Part shown: in pieces, positions 26,571 through 34,417 of the stretch
How positions within the stretch are numbered: position 1 is the first letter of the stretch
Layout: every line of letters begins with the position of its first letter
Assembly: GCA_035644495.1 (NCBI GenBank)
Contig: DASQOM010000064.1
Span: 26,145 to 90,144, forward strand
Source: JACQFK01 sp035644495
Lineage (GTDB): Bacteria; Planctomycetota; MHYJ01; JACPRB01
DNA: 64,000 bases
Direction: 5' to 3'
Notes under the pieces: generated by a model
The model's database searches: none
Told to the model about the DNA's origin: nothing
What the model saw: only the letters and a program-made list of their open reading frames with translations
Program-made: the position numbers and the translations under genes

Positions 26571-27686
26571 TTGAAAACACGTACGATTCTGTCATGGGGG
26601 GGCGTTTTTGCCTTCCTTCTGCTGCTGGCCGGCTCCGCCCTGGCCCAGGACCAGGACCATCCCGGCATCTGGTTGCCCTTTTCCGCATCCTCCTATGCGG
26701 ACGAGATCGACGGGCTGTACCGCCTGATCTTCTGGCTCACGACCGGGATGTTCTTCCTGACCGAGGGTCTGCTGCTGATCTTCTGCGTCATCTATCGGCG
26801 CCGTCCGGGCCATCGTCCGACGTATACCCACGGCAACAACACGGCGGAAATCGCCTGGACCATCATCCCCGCCCTCATGCTCCTGGGCATCGCGATCGTG
26901 CAGATCCCCACCTGGAACAAGATCAAGAAGGATTTCCCGGCGGCGAACGCGACCGACGTCACGGTCATCGACTTCCTGGGCGAGCAGTACAAGTGGAACG
27001 TCCGCTACCCCGGAGCGAAGGAGAAGTACAAGGGCGACTCCGAGTACACCAACCTCTCCAACGTCCACATGCCCTTCGGCAACACGGCCCTTTTCAACCT
27101 GCGCTCGAAAGACGTGATCCACAGCATCTTCATCCCCCATATGCGGGTGAAGCAGGACGCGGTCCCGGGACTGCGCCAGAAGGCCTGGTTCAAGCCCAAC
27201 CGCTTCTTTCTGGTGGACCTGAAGAAGCCCCTCGAGTCCGACGGACGCCACTACTACGAGATGGTGCGCAACGAGTGGGTCAAGAAGGAATACAAGACCC
27301 AGCCGCGGGAGTTCGTCAATCTCGACCCCAACAATCCCAACAATCCCAACAAGGACTTCATCACCGGCGGCAAGTACTTCGACAAGCGGATCGCCGTCCT
27401 GGGCCACTATGAAAAGAACGGCATCTACGAGGTCGCCGTCATCAACGGGGTCGCCAAGAAGGTGAAGGTGCTCTATCACGGCGGAGTGACGGACGGCCAG
27501 ATGGCCGACTGCGACTATGCCCTGGGCATCTTCGAGATCGCCTGCGCCGAGCTCTGCGGGATGGGCCACTACACGATGCGCGCCTTCCTGTACGTCGAAC
27601 CGGCCGCGTCCTTCGACTCCTGGCTCAAGTCGGAAGTCGAGGACGCCAGCGAGCCGCCCGTGGCCTGGAAGTTCTGGAGAAGCTGA
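26571..27686 (+). CDS. coxB: cytochrome c oxidase subunit II with large CuA-domain insert
   Basis: A 371-residue subunit II that takes electrons from cytochrome c at the dinuclear CuA site. A signal peptide (to about residue 25, GSALA) is followed by two membrane helices (about 42-62 and 88-108). CuA ligands are H184 in DVIHSIF and CAELCGMGHYTM at 325-336 (C325, C329, H333, M336). The distance H184 to C325 is 141 residues; canonical subunit II has about 35, so roughly 105 residues are inserted, including an Asn/Pro run (NPNNPNNPNK). No C-terminal cytochrome c domain is present. The start is TTG 26571 with a GGGGGAG site at about 26554. Confidence 0.93.
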   Translation: MKTRTILSWGGVFAFLLLLAGSALAQDQDHPGIWLPFSASSYADEIDGLYRLIFWLTTGMFFLTEGLLLIFCVIYRRRPGHRPTYTHGNNTAEIAWTIIPALMLLGIAIVQIPTWNKIKKDFPAANATDVTVIDFLGEQYKWNVRYPGAKEKYKGDSEYTNLSNVHMPFGNTALFNLRSKDVIHSIFIPHMRVKQDAVPGLRQKAWFKPNRFFLVDLKKPLESDGRHYYEMVRNEWVKKEYKTQPREFVNLDPNNPNNPNKDFITGGKYFDKRIAVLGHYEKNGIYEVAVINGVAKKVKVLYHGGVTDGQMADCDYALGIFEIACAELCGMGHYTMRAFLYVEPAASFDSWLKSEVEDASEPPVAWKFWRS

Positions 27687-27694
27687 GAGACACT

Positions 27695-29527
27695 ATGAGC
27701 GACGCACACGATTCCGGTCACGGTCACGAGGAGATGGGCTTCTTCCGAAAGTACCTGTGGTCCACCAACCACAAGACGATCGGCAAGCAGTTCCTGATCA
27801 CCAGCCTGGTGTTCCTCTTCGTCGCAGGCTTCCTCGCCCTCTCGCTGCGCTGGCAGCTGGCCTTCCCCGGCAAGCCCCTGCCGATCGTCGGCAAGTACGT
27901 GTTCTCGACGGCCGCGGAGCGCCAGATCGCGGAGGAGAAGGGCCCCGACTCACCCCAGGCGCATGTGCTGGGCTCGGTCAAGCCGGAGCAATTCACCGGC
28001 CTGACGTCCGTCCACGGCCTGCTGATGATCTTCTTCGTCATCATCCCGATCCTGGTCGGCGCGTTCGGGAACTTCCTGATCCCGCTGCATGTGGGAACGC
28101 ACGACATGGCCTTCCCGGTCCTGAACGCCGCGAGCTACTGGGTCTTCTGGCTGGCCTGCATCATCGCCCTCGGGGGCCTGCTGACCCCGGATCCGACGAC
28201 CGGGGCGTTCAATCCGGCCGCGGCCGGCTGGACGATGTACGCGCCGCTGTCGGCCGTCCCCTGGAGCTCGCCGGGCAACTCGACGGGCATGACCTGCGTC
28301 CTGACGGCCGCCATCCTGGTCGGCTTCTCGTCGATCATGGGCGCCGTCAACTACCTGACCACGATCCTGAAGATGCGCGCTCCCGGCCTGACGATGTGGC
28401 GTCTGCCGCTCACGACCTGGGCGCAGTTCATCACCGCGGTCCTGCAGCTCCTGGCGACCCCGGTGCTCGCCGGCGCGCTGATCATGCTGACCTGCGACCG
28501 CCTGCTCGGAACGAGCTTCTTCGTGCCCGGCAACCTGGACGTGTCCGGCAAGGCGGTCGAGCACTCGGGCGGCTCGGTGCTCATGTGGCAGCACATCTTC
28601 TGGTTCTACTCCCACCCCGCCGTGTACATCCTCGTGCTCCCCGCGATGGGCATCGCGAGCGACTTGCTCGCGGTCGGCGCCCGCAAGCCGATCTTCGGCT
28701 ATAAGGCGATGGTGTTCTCGATCGCCGGCATCGCCGGCCTGGGCTTCATCGTCTGGGCCCACCACATGTTCATCTCGGGCATGAAGCCCGGCCTCGGCAC
28801 GGCGTTCATGATCTCGACGATGATGATCGCGCTCCCCAGCTCGATCAAGGTCTTCAACTGGCTGGGCACGCTGTGGAAGGGCTCGATCCGCTTCGACGTC
28901 CCCACCCTCAATGCGCTCTCGTTCGTGTCGATGTTCATCATCGGCGGCCTGTCGGGCATCTTCATGGCCGCGACGCCGGTCGACATCTTCATCCACGACA
29001 CGTACTACATCGTCGCGCACTTCCACTACGTCGTGTTCGGCGGCTCGCTCTTCTCGGTCTTCGGCGGCATCTTCTTCTGGTACCCGAAGATGTTCGGCCG
29101 GATGATGAACCACACGCTGGGCAAGATCCACTGGTTCCTGACGTTCGTGTTCTTCAACGCGACGTTCTTCCCGATGCACATCATCGGGGCCGGCGGCCAC
29201 ATGCGGCGCATCGCAACGCTGATGGAGTACGAGTGGCTCAAGCCGTTCCAGGGCTGGAACCGCATGATCACGATCAGCGCCTTCTGCCTGGGCTTCTCGC
29301 AGTTCATCTTCCTCTTCAACTTCTTCTGGTCGATGGTCAAGGGCCGCAAGGCCGAGGCCAACCCCTGGCAGTCCAACACGCTGGAGTGGACGGTCCCGTC
29401 CCCGGCGCCCGAGCACAACTATACGCCGGTCCCCACGGTGCACCACGGCCCCTATGAGTACGGCGTGTCCGCCGACAAGGACTGGCAGGCGCAGACGGAG
29501 TCGGGCGGCACCGCCCCCGCGCACTAA
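27695..29527 (+). CDS. coxA: cytochrome c oxidase subunit I, A2 type
   Basis: A 610-residue heme-copper oxidase catalytic subunit with twelve or more membrane helices. The binuclear-centre region reads WFYSHPAVYILVLP (YSHP at 305-308): the Glu of the usual HPEVY motif is replaced by Ala, and the YSHP motif marks the A2 subfamily of proton-pumping oxidases known from Rhodothermus and Thermus caa3 enzymes. The HHMF pair and HDTYYIVAHFHYV motif (heme a and a3 ligands) are intact. It is eight bases downstream of coxB. The N-terminus contains a His-rich stretch (HDSGHGHEE). Not fused to subunit III. Confidence 0.97.
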   Translation: MSDAHDSGHGHEEMGFFRKYLWSTNHKTIGKQFLITSLVFLFVAGFLALSLRWQLAFPGKPLPIVGKYVFSTAAERQIAEEKGPDSPQAHVLGSVKPEQFTGLTSVHGLLMIFFVIIPILVGAFGNFLIPLHVGTHDMAFPVLNAASYWVFWLACIIALGGLLTPDPTTGAFNPAAAGWTMYAPLSAVPWSSPGNSTGMTCVLTAAILVGFSSIMGAVNYLTTILKMRAPGLTMWRLPLTTWAQFITAVLQLLATPVLAGALIMLTCDRLLGTSFFVPGNLDVSGKAVEHSGGSVLMWQHIFWFYSHPAVYILVLPAMGIASDLLAVGARKPIFGYKAMVFSIAGIAGLGFIVWAHHMFISGMKPGLGTAFMISTMMIALPSSIKVFNWLGTLWKGSIRFDVPTLNALSFVSMFIIGGLSGIFMAATPVDIFIHDTYYIVAHFHYVVFGGSLFSVFGGIFFWYPKMFGRMMNHTLGKIHWFLTFVFFNATFFPMHIIGAGGHMRRIATLMEYEWLKPFQGWNRMITISAFCLGFSQFIFLFNFFWSMVKGRKAEANPWQSNTLEWTVPSPAPEHNYTPVPTVHHGPYEYGVSADKDWQAQTESGGTAPAH

Positions 29528-29535
29528 GAGCGACC

Positions 29536-30402
29536 GTGAGTGAGTTGAACGTCAATAACGGGATCCGGCGCTTCGCCGCGCTGACGGCGGCGGTGACGCT
29601 CGTCCTCATTCTGGCCGGCGGCTTCGTGACGACGACCCGCACCGGCGACACGATCCCCACCTGGCCCAAATCGTGGGGCCAGTTCGAGGGCGGCTGGTGG
29701 GTGGAATGGTCGCACCGCGCCGTCGCGGGCACCGTCGCCCTCCTCGTCGCCGGTCTCGCGATCACCCTGCACCTGAGGGAACCGCGCGCCTGGGTGCGGC
29801 GGATCGGGTGGATCGCCCTGGGCGCGGTCCTCGTGCAGGCGCTCATCGGCGGACTCCGCATCTATGTCCCCAAGGCGGCGGTCGCCATCGTCCACGCCTG
29901 TTTCGGCCAGCTGGTCTTCTGCTGCATGGTCGCCATCGCGCTCTTCGTGTCCGAGGCGTGGCGGAAGACGCCGCTCGATGCGGCCGCGTCCGGCGCGCGC
30001 CGTCTGGGCGTGATGGCCACCGTCTTCGCGTTCCTGCAACTCGTGGCCGGCGCGGTGACCCGCCACACGGGCGCCGGACTGGTCGTGCACCTGGTCGGTG
30101 CCGGTCTCGTCCTGCTCCACGTCACCCTGCTCGCCTCGCGCCTGATGCTGACCCCGCTCCGTCGCGGCGCCCATCTCCTGACCGGGATTCTGGGCGTCCA
30201 GCTGCTGCTCGGGTTTGCGGCCTGGGCGATCACGGCCGGGGGCTTCGTCCGCAGCCATGAGTCGCCGCTCGTCTCGATCGTGACCATCAGCAGCCATGTC
30301 GCCGTCGGCGCCTCGCTGCTGGCGGCGTCGCTCGGCCTGACCCTGATGTGTCACCGCGGCGCGGTCTCCGCGCCCGTCGCGGTGGGGGCGGCGAACGCAT
30401 GA
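29536..30402 (+). CDS. ctaA: heme A synthase (CtaA/Cox15)
   Basis: A 288-residue membrane protein with eight predicted helices, converting heme O to heme A for subunit I. The N-terminal GGFVTTTRTGDTIPTWP and EWSHRAVAG segments match the Cox15/CtaA family, including the conserved His (WSHR). A second conserved region is VTRHTGAGLVVHLVGAGLVLLH. GTG start at 29536 nine bases after the coxA stop. The stop TGA overlaps the ctaB ATG by four bases (ATGA), so ctaA and ctaB, acting in successive steps, are coupled. Confidence 0.92.
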   Translation: MSELNVNNGIRRFAALTAAVTLVLILAGGFVTTTRTGDTIPTWPKSWGQFEGGWWVEWSHRAVAGTVALLVAGLAITLHLREPRAWVRRIGWIALGAVLVQALIGGLRIYVPKAAVAIVHACFGQLVFCCMVAIALFVSEAWRKTPLDAAASGARRLGVMATVFAFLQLVAGAVTRHTGAGLVVHLVGAGLVLLHVTLLASRLMLTPLRRGAHLLTGILGVQLLLGFAAWAITAGGFVRSHESPLVSIVTISSHVAVGASLLAASLGLTLMCHRGAVSAPVAVGAANA

Positions 30403-31307
30403 ACCCCACGACGCTCGAGGCCGTCCACCAGGTTCCCGTCGTCCGGGCGGCGGCGACGCCGACCCGCCTGGCCGACTTCATGACGCTGACGAAGCCCGGG
30501 ATCACGGTGATGGTGACGATCACGGCCGCGGTGGGCTACTACGTCGCCTCGCACGGGTCCTTCGACTGGAAGATCTTCCTCCATATGGTCGGGGGGACGC
30601 TGCTCAGCTCCGCGGGGGCGGCGGCGTTCAACATGCTCATGGAGCGGAAGCTGGACGCCCTGATGGACCGCACCAAGGCGCGGCCGCTGGCGGCCGGGCG
30701 CATGGCGCCGGTGGAGGCGGCCGTTTTCGGCGGCGTCCTCTGCGTCGCGGGCCTGTCGTGGCTGGCCCTGAAGGTGAACCTGCTGACCGCGGCCTTGTCG
30801 GCGGCGACGATGTTCAGCTATCTCGCCCTGTATACGCCGCTCAAGACGAAGAGCTCGGTGTGCACGCTGGTGGGGGCCATCCCCGGGGCGCTGCCGCCGG
30901 TCATGGGCTGGGCCGCCTCCCGCGGCTCGGTGGACGTGGGCGCGGGGGTGCTCTTCCTGATCCTGTTCTTCTGGCAGCTTCCGCACTTCCTCGCCCTGGC
31001 GTGGATGTATCGCGAGGACTATGCGCGCGGCGGATTCCCGATGCTGCCCGTCGAGGAGCCCACGGGGGCGAGCACGGGCCGCCAGGTCGTGCTGCAGACG
31101 CTGGCCCTGGTCGTCGTCAGCCTCCTGCCCTTCGGATTCCAGATGGCCGGCGAAGGATATCTCATCGCGGCGCTGGTGCTGGGAACGGCGTTCCTTGGCT
31201 TCGGCGTCGCGTTCGCCGCCGAGCGTTCGAGGGACCGGGCGTCCCGGCTCTTCCTGGCATCGATCACGTACCTGCCGCTCCTTCTGGGAGCGCTGGCTCT
31301 TCTATAA
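30399..31307 (+). CDS. ctaB: protoheme IX farnesyltransferase (heme O synthase)
   Basis: A 302-residue UbiA-type prenyltransferase that makes heme O from protoheme, the step before CtaA. The first Asp-rich motif NMLMERKLDALMDRTKARPL (N-x-x-x-E/D-x-x-x-D, RT-RPL) and the second YREDYARGGFPML are intact. About nine membrane helices follow a short N-terminal leader (~30 residues). The ATG at 30399 overlaps the ctaA stop. Length is normal. Confidence 0.95.
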   Translation: MNPTTLEAVHQVPVVRAAATPTRLADFMTLTKPGITVMVTITAAVGYYVASHGSFDWKIFLHMVGGTLLSSAGAAAFNMLMERKLDALMDRTKARPLAAGRMAPVEAAVFGGVLCVAGLSWLALKVNLLTAALSAATMFSYLALYTPLKTKSSVCTLVGAIPGALPPVMGWAASRGSVDVGAGVLFLILFFWQLPHFLALAWMYREDYARGGFPMLPVEEPTGASTGRQVVLQTLALVVVSLLPFGFQMAGEGYLIAALVLGTAFLGFGVAFAAERSRDRASRLFLASITYLPLLLGALALL

Positions 31308-31316
31308 GAGGGTTTC

Positions 31317-31922
31317 ATGGAACAAGCTGCGGCGGCGGCCCACGGCCACGGGGAAGACGACCACGTCGCGTCCTTCGAACGGGCGCGGCTGGCGATGTGG
31401 CTCTTCCTCGCGTCCGAGATCATGATGTTCGGCGCCTTCATCGCCGCCTACGTGGTGCTCTGGATGTCCGCGCCGGGCGGCGAAGGCACCGCGTTCGACA
31501 AGCATCACCTCAGCTGGAAGATCGCCTGCTTCAACACCGCGGTGCTGATCCTCAGCTCGTTCACGATGGTGAAGTCGGTCCAGGCCATCGCCCAGGGCAA
31601 GCGCGGAAAGTGCGAAGACTACATGATCGCCACCGCCGCCCTCGGCGCCCTCTTCCTCTGCGTCAAGATGTACGAGTACTCTCTCAAGTTCGCCGACGGC
31701 CTCGGGCCGGACACGAACGTCTTCTACGGCTGCTACTTCCTGATGACCGGCTTCCACGGGATCCACGTGCTGATCGGCGTCATCCTTCTGATCTGGTGCG
31801 CGTTCTACGTGAAGCGCATGGACGAACACCATTACGCCCCCGTTGAAAACCTCGCGCTGTACTGGCACTTCGTCGACCTGGTCTGGATCTTCCTGTTCCC
31901 CATCGTTTACCTGCTCCACTGA
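31317..31922 (+). CDS. coxC: cytochrome c oxidase subunit III
   Basis: A 201-residue subunit III of the short bacterial type with five membrane helices. It shows ERARLAMWLFLASEIMMFGAF at the first helix, the conserved MTGFHGIHVLIG segment and the WHFVDLVWIFLFPIVYL end. It stabilises subunit I and may guide oxygen entry. The N-terminus has AHGHGEDDH. Ten bases downstream of ctaB and 11 before ctaF. Standard in this operon order. Confidence 0.95.
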   Translation: MEQAAAAAHGHGEDDHVASFERARLAMWLFLASEIMMFGAFIAAYVVLWMSAPGGEGTAFDKHHLSWKIACFNTAVLILSSFTMVKSVQAIAQGKRGKCEDYMIATAALGALFLCVKMYEYSLKFADGLGPDTNVFYGCYFLMTGFHGIHVLIGVILLIWCAFYVKRMDEHHYAPVENLALYWHFVDLVWIFLFPIVYLLH

Positions 31923-31933
31923 GGGAGGGCGAT

Positions 31934-32296
31934 ATGTCTTCTGAAGACCATAGCAAGACGTACGTCAATGTCCTGGCCGCCCTCGCCGTGGGCACGGTGC
32001 TCACCGTCGGTGCCTCGCTCGTCCACTTCGGGCACTGGGGCAACATCGCGGTCGGCCTCCTCATCGCGACGATCAAGGCGTCCCTCGTCGTGATGTTCTT
32101 CATGCACCTGAAGTACGAGCAGCGCTGGTGGGCCGGGATCGTCCTGTTCCCCGTCCTGCTCGTGTTCATCATCATCGGCTCCAACCTGCCGGACACCGGC
32201 CTCAACGGGAAGAATCGCGACGGGGACATCCTCTCGGAGCCGCTGCCGGTGATTCCGCATGCCGGACATGCAGGCCCCGCGCCGGCCCATCACTGA
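31934..32296 (+). CDS. ctaF: cytochrome c oxidase subunit IV
   Basis: A 120-residue small membrane protein of the prokaryotic COX4 family with three predicted helices. The segment IKASLVVMFFMHLKYEQRWW is the family hallmark (K-x-x-L-V-x-x-F-F-M-H-L). The C-terminus after residue 80 is soluble and poorly conserved. It is an accessory subunit. GGGAGGG precedes the ATG. The stop at 32294-32296 is immediately followed by the TTG start of the ABC ATPase gene with no gap. Confidence 0.9.
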   Translation: MSSEDHSKTYVNVLAALAVGTVLTVGASLVHFGHWGNIAVGLLIATIKASLVVMFFMHLKYEQRWWAGIVLFPVLLVFIIIGSNLPDTGLNGKNRDGDILSEPLPVIPHAGHAGPAPAHH

Positions 32297-33193
32297 TTGA
32301 GCGTCGAGGTCGACGGCCTGACTCACCGCTACGGCGAGCGTGTCGCGCTTGACGGCGTCTCGTTCTCGGTCAAATCCGGAGAAGTCTTCGGCCTCCTCGG
32401 CCCCAACGGCGGCGGCAAGACCACGCTTTTCAAGATCCTCTCGACCGCGCTGACGCCGACCGCCGGCAGGGCCCGGATCTCGGGGGTCGACGTCTCCGAA
32501 GCCGGGGTCCGCCGGAAGATCGGGGTCGTCTTCCAGGCCCCCAGTCTCGACCAGAAGCTCAGTGTCGCCGAGAACCTCCTGCACCACGGCCATCTGTATG
32601 GTCTTTCGGGGTCGGGACTGCAGGCGAGGATCGGCGAGGAGTTGAGCCGATTCCACCTCGCGGACCGGGCGAAGGACCGCGTCGAGAAGCTGTCCGGCGG
32701 CCTGCAGCGGAGGGTCGAGCTGGCCAAATCGCTGCTCCACAAGCCGGAGGTGCTGCTGCTCGACGAGCCGTCGACGGGGCTGGATCCCGGCGCGCGCCGG
32801 GATTTGTGGGACGCGCTGCGGGGCCTCCGGGGGGTGACGGTGCTCCTGACGACCCACCTGCTGGAGGAGGCGGAGCGCTGCGACCGGCTGGCCATCCTCC
32901 ATAAGGGGAAGCTGGCGGCGCTGGGCGAACCCCTGGCGCTGCGCTCAGAGATCGGCGGCGACGTCGTCACGATCCGGGTCCGGGACGCCGAGGGGCTGGC
33001 CGCGTCGATCCGGGAGAAATTCGGAGAGACCGCCCAGGTCGTCCAGGGCGTGCTGCGGATCTCGAAGGACAGGGGCTACGAGTTCGTCTCGAGGCTGCTC
33101 GAGGCCTTCCCGACCCTGATCGAGTCGATCACGGTCGCCAAGCCCTCGCTGGAAGACGTCTTCCTCTCGAAGACCCGGGAGTTCTGGTCATGA
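32297..33193 (+). CDS. ABC transporter ATP-binding protein in cox operon
   Basis: A 298-residue ATPase of the ABC-2 exporter class. Walker A is GPNGGGKTT (35-43; the usual Ala is Gly), the signature is LSGGLQRR, and Walker B is VLLLDEPSTGLDP. A C-terminal extension of about 70 residues follows the nucleotide domain, as in NatA/DrrA-type proteins. The TTG start is adjacent to the ctaF stop and there is no gap for a promoter, so it is co-transcribed with the oxidase genes. The substrate is unknown; a role in oxidase or cytochrome assembly (for example copper or heme handling) is suggested only by context. Confidence 0.92.
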   Translation: MSVEVDGLTHRYGERVALDGVSFSVKSGEVFGLLGPNGGGKTTLFKILSTALTPTAGRARISGVDVSEAGVRRKIGVVFQAPSLDQKLSVAENLLHHGHLYGLSGSGLQARIGEELSRFHLADRAKDRVEKLSGGLQRRVELAKSLLHKPEVLLLDEPSTGLDPGARRDLWDALRGLRGVTVLLTTHLLEEAERCDRLAILHKGKLAALGEPLALRSEIGGDVVTIRVRDAEGLAASIREKFGETAQVVQGVLRISKDRGYEFVSRLLEAFPTLIESITVAKPSLEDVFLSKTREFWS

Positions 33194-33196
33194 GCT

Positions 33197-33223
33197 CCAC
33201 AAACAGGACGGTCTTGTTTGTGG
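33197..33223. promoter_or_regulatory. 27-bp dyad between the ABC transporter genes
   Basis: The left arm CCACAAACAGGAC (33197-33209) and right arm GTCTTGTTTGTGG (33211-33223) are complementary except for one G/T position, around a central G. Core and arms (AAACAG-GAC, GTC-TTGTTT) resemble the dyad at 26418-26450. In RNA it would form a 12-bp stem with a CGG loop just before the permease start. Confidence 0.6.
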
Positions 33224-33230
33224 GAGGCGG

Positions 33231-33944
33231 ATGGCGATGATGCTCGCGGCCTATACCCTGTGCCGGCGGGACCTGGTGCGCTTCTTCCGGCAGCGGAGCA
33301 GGGTCATCGGCGTCCTGGCGACGCCGCTGATCTTCTGGGGCCTGATCGGCTCCGGCTTCAACTATATGCAGTACCTGTACCCCGGGACGCTGGTCCAGAT
33401 CCTCCTCTTCACGTCGATCTTCTCCACGATCTCGATCATCCAGGATCGCCAGCAGGGATTCCTGCAGGGAGTGCTCGTCGCGCCGGTGTCGCGGTCGGCG
33501 ATCGTCCTGGGCAAGGTGCTGGGCGGGACGGCGATCGCGCTCACCCAGGGGGCGCTCTTCCTCCTCCTGGCGCCCCTGGTCGGCATCCGGCCCGCGCCCT
33601 GGGGCTGGGCCGCCGCGCTGGGGGTCATGAGCCTGGTCGGCTTCGGCCTGACGGCGCTCGGGGTGCTGCTGGCGTGGCGGTTCGACTCGGTCCAGGGCTT
33701 CCATTCGATCATGAACCTCCTGCTCCTGCCGATGTGGCTGCTCTCGGGCGCGGTCTTCCCGCCCGAGAAGGCGATCCCCTGGGTCCGCATCGTGATGGTG
33801 GGCAATCCCCTGACCTACGGCGTGGGCGCCCTTCGCCGGGTGCTGACGGGCGAGGGCATGGACCTCGGCCTGGGCATCGGCGTGTCGGCGGCCTTTGCGG
33901 CGTTCATGTTTGTCCTGGCCGTCCTTTTCGCCCGCCGCCGCTGA
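33231..33944 (+). CDS. ABC-2 type transporter permease
   Basis: A 237-residue membrane permease with six predicted helices, partner of the ATPase encoded 37 bases upstream. The sequence YPGTLVQILLFTSIFSTISIIQDRQQGFLQGVLVAPVSR matches the ABC-2 membrane family (conserved D-R-x-x-G-x-x motif), as does LLLPMWLLSGAVFPP near residue 165. GGGAGG at 33222-33227 precedes the ATG, partly overlapping the right arm of the dyad, so folding of the hairpin could limit its translation. Confidence 0.92.
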   Translation: MAMMLAAYTLCRRDLVRFFRQRSRVIGVLATPLIFWGLIGSGFNYMQYLYPGTLVQILLFTSIFSTISIIQDRQQGFLQGVLVAPVSRSAIVLGKVLGGTAIALTQGALFLLLAPLVGIRPAPWGWAAALGVMSLVGFGLTALGVLLAWRFDSVQGFHSIMNLLLLPMWLLSGAVFPPEKAIPWVRIVMVGNPLTYGVGALRRVLTGEGMDLGLGIGVSAAFAAFMFVLAVLFARRR

Positions 33945-33974
33945 TCCGGAATTGTCGCGCGTCCGACATCCGGA
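33945..33974 (+). terminator. hairpin after the cox-ABC operon
   Basis: TCCGGA (33945-33950) pairs with TCCGGA (33969-33974) and, after a two-base bulge, TGTCG (33953-33957) pairs with CGACA (33964-33968). The 11-bp stem starts right after the permease stop. There is no T-tract, so it may only weaken read-through or protect the 3' end. Confidence 0.4.
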
Positions 33975-33993
33975 GTGTAGACTAAGCGTATTC

Positions 33994-34383
33994 ATGGCGC
34001 AGATCCTCGCCGTCGACGACGACCCGCGCATCCGGAAGTTCGTCGCCGCCACGCTCAAAGCCGCGGGCCACGACGTCACCGCCGTCGGCGACGCGGAATC
34101 GGCGCTCGCCCAGCTGCTCATGTCCCGCCCCGACCTCTTCCTGCTCGACATCAACCTCCCCGGCATGCACGGCCTCGCGCTCGCGGAGAAGCTGCAGTCG
34201 CAGCGCGGGACCTGGTCGATTCCGGTCGTGATCCTCTCCGTGCGGACGGATCCGCGCGACAAGGTCGCCGCCTTCGCCTCGGGCGCCGTCACCTACCTCG
34301 AGAAGCCGTTCAAAAAGAAGGACCTGGTCGACGCCGTCCGCTCCGCCCTCGAATATGCCGCCCGGCGTCCCCGGCGGAACTAG
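33994..34383 (+). CDS. single-domain response regulator
   Basis: A 129-residue CheY-like receiver domain without an output domain. Acidic pocket D8-D9-D10, phospho-acceptor D52 in LFLLDINLPGM, and the K104-P pair in YLEKPF are all present. S82 replaces the more usual Thr/Ser switch residue (Ser is normal). Such proteins act by protein-protein contacts or in phosphorelays. No histidine kinase is next to it. A TAGACT box ten bases before the ATG may be its -10 element. Confidence 0.93.
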   Translation: MAQILAVDDDPRIRKFVAATLKAAGHDVTAVGDAESALAQLLMSRPDLFLLDINLPGMHGLALAEKLQSQRGTWSIPVVILSVRTDPRDKVAAFASGAVTYLEKPFKKKDLVDAVRSALEYAARRPRRN

Positions 34384-34417
34384 TTCCGCCGTATCATAGG
34401 GAGATCCGGAGAACCCC

